NCBI GenBank assembly: GCA_947458305.1
Contig: CANGZO010000158.1
Span: forward strand, 1-5,683
Source of the DNA: Comamonadaceae bacterium
GTDB taxonomy: Bacteria > Pseudomonadota > Gammaproteobacteria > Burkholderiales > Burkholderiaceae_C
Length of the DNA: 5,683 bases
Direction of reading: 5' to 3'
The notes under the pieces are model-generated. The model was not told the DNA's origin, made no database searches, and saw only the letters and a program-made list of their open reading frames with translations. Below, piece by piece: positions 5,051-5,683 of the stretch. Positions within the stretch are counted from its first letter, which is position 1. Every line of letters begins with the position of its first letter. Both the position numbers and the translations under genes were made by a program.

Positions 5051-5683
5051 TCAAGAGCTGAACAAGAAGTTCATCACGTCACCGTCTTTCACGACATAGT
5101 CCTTGCCTTCGGCGCGCATCTTGCCCGCATCCTTGGCGCCTTGCTCACCTTTGAAGGAAATGTAGTCGTCAAACGCAATGGTCTGGGCGCGGATGTAGCC
5201 TTTTTCAAAATCGGTGTGGATCACGCCTGCGGCTTGTGGGCCGGTATCGCCCACGCGGATGGTCCAGGCGCGCACTTCTTTCACGCCTGCGGTGAAATAG
5301 GTTTGCAGGCCCAGCAAGCCGTAAGCCGAGCGGATCAGGCGGTTGAGACCTGGCTCATCCTGGCCAATTTCCTTCAAAAACTCCAAGCGGTCCGCATCGT
5401 CCATCTCGGACAACTCGGCTTCGATCTTGGCGCAAATGGCCACCACGGGCGCGTTTTGCTTGGCCGCAAAGGCCTTGAGGCGGTCGAGAAATGGGTTGTT
5501 CTCAAAGCCGTCTTCCGACACGTTGGCCACGAACATCGCGGGCTTGGCCGTGATGAAGAAGAACTGCTTGAGTTCGACACGCTCTTCTTTGCTGAAGTCG
5601 ATGGTGCGCACCGGCTGGGTGTCATTCAGCGCGGCCTGGCACTTCTCCAAAATCGCCATTTGCTTGACGGCTTCTTTGTCGCC
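5051..5683 (-). CDS. ychF: Redox-responsive P-loop ATPase YchF (Obg/OLA1 family), C-terminal 210 residues
   Basis: The frame enters at the right edge (GDKEAVKQMAILEK) and ends at TGA 5053-5051, so about 210 of the usual ~363 residues are present; the start codon and Walker A/B part lie outside. YchF is a cytosolic ATPase of the Obg-related TRAFAC class that associates with ribosomes and has been linked to translation and oxidative-stress responses. Diagnostic here is the NVSE motif in AMFVANVSEDGF (5539-5504), the NxxE that replaces the GTPase NKxD and goes with ATP preference. The rest of the nucleotide-binding domain follows, then the TGS domain: VRAWTIRVGDTGPQAAGVIH, TDFEKGYIRAQTIAFDDYI and AKDAGKMRAEGKDYVVKDGD, ending in VMNFLFSS. 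It is a housekeeping gene convergent with gntR and functionally unrelated to the catabolic operon. No frameshift is seen in the visible part. Confidence 0.97.
   Translation of the reverse strand, partial: GDKEAVKQMAILEKCQAALNDTQPVRTIDFSKEERVELKQFFFITAKPAMFVANVSEDGFENNPFLDRLKAFAAKQNAPVVAICAKIEAELSEMDDADRLEFLKEIGQDEPGLNRLIRSAYGLLGLQTYFTAGVKEVRAWTIRVGDTGPQAAGVIHTDFEKGYIRAQTIAFDDYISFKGEQGAKDAGKMRAEGKDYVVKDGDVMNFLFSS

Noticed and set aside
1..5683. Mobile elements, CRISPR arrays, tRNA or rRNA genes, phage or defence genes
   Set aside because: No transposase or integrase motifs, no regularly spaced direct repeats of CRISPR size, and no tRNA-like or rRNA-like segments were seen; all large stretches are explained by ordinary metabolic, regulatory and housekeeping genes.

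Overview
The window looks like chromosomal DNA of a betaproteobacterium of the order Burkholderiales, probably a Comamonadaceae-type organism. The evidence is GC-rich coding sequence, a 'Bug' (TctC-family) periplasmic binding protein of the kind greatly expanded in this group, a FadR/FCD-type GntR regulator, and overall protein character. This placement is inference from family knowledge, not from a search.

Layout. From 4097 down to the left edge, all genes lie on the minus strand and look like one catabolic operon, transcribed right to left: a CaiB/BaiF (family III) CoA-transferase (2907-4097), a crotonase-superfamily protein annotated as enoyl-CoA hydratase (2097-2906), a zinc-less quinone-oxidoreductase-type MDR dehydrogenase (1105-2088), a secreted Bug-type substrate-binding protein (85-1056), and the first 22 codons of a further gene (1-68) with its own ribosome-binding site. 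Spacings are tight: abutting stop/start, 8 bp, 48 bp and 16 bp. Divergent from this operon is a GntR/FCD regulator (4298-4993, plus strand). The 200-bp divergent intergenic region carries an 18-bp palindrome and a cluster of AAAGTGT / TGTCAACA repeats, the best operator candidates for that regulator. Right of the regulator, a perfect 14-bp-arm hairpin (5001-5034) serves as a bidirectional terminator against the convergent 3' part of the housekeeping gene ychF (5051-5683, 5' end outside the window).

How the genes may work together (inference): a carboxylate is bound in the periplasm by the Bug protein and taken up. It is then activated by CoA transfer (CaiB-like), modified on the acyl-CoA by the crotonase-like enzyme and by the NAD(P)H-dependent MDR enzyme, with the operon controlled by the adjacent GntR protein. 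The substrate cannot be read from the sequence. The most interesting points are that the crotonase-like protein lacks both glutamates used by classical enoyl-CoA hydratases, and that the regulator's promoter region has a highly structured repeat layout plus two tiny upstream ORFs chained to gntR by ATGA overlaps. I found no mobile elements, CRISPR arrays, tRNA or rRNA genes, and no clear novel defence or other exotic system.
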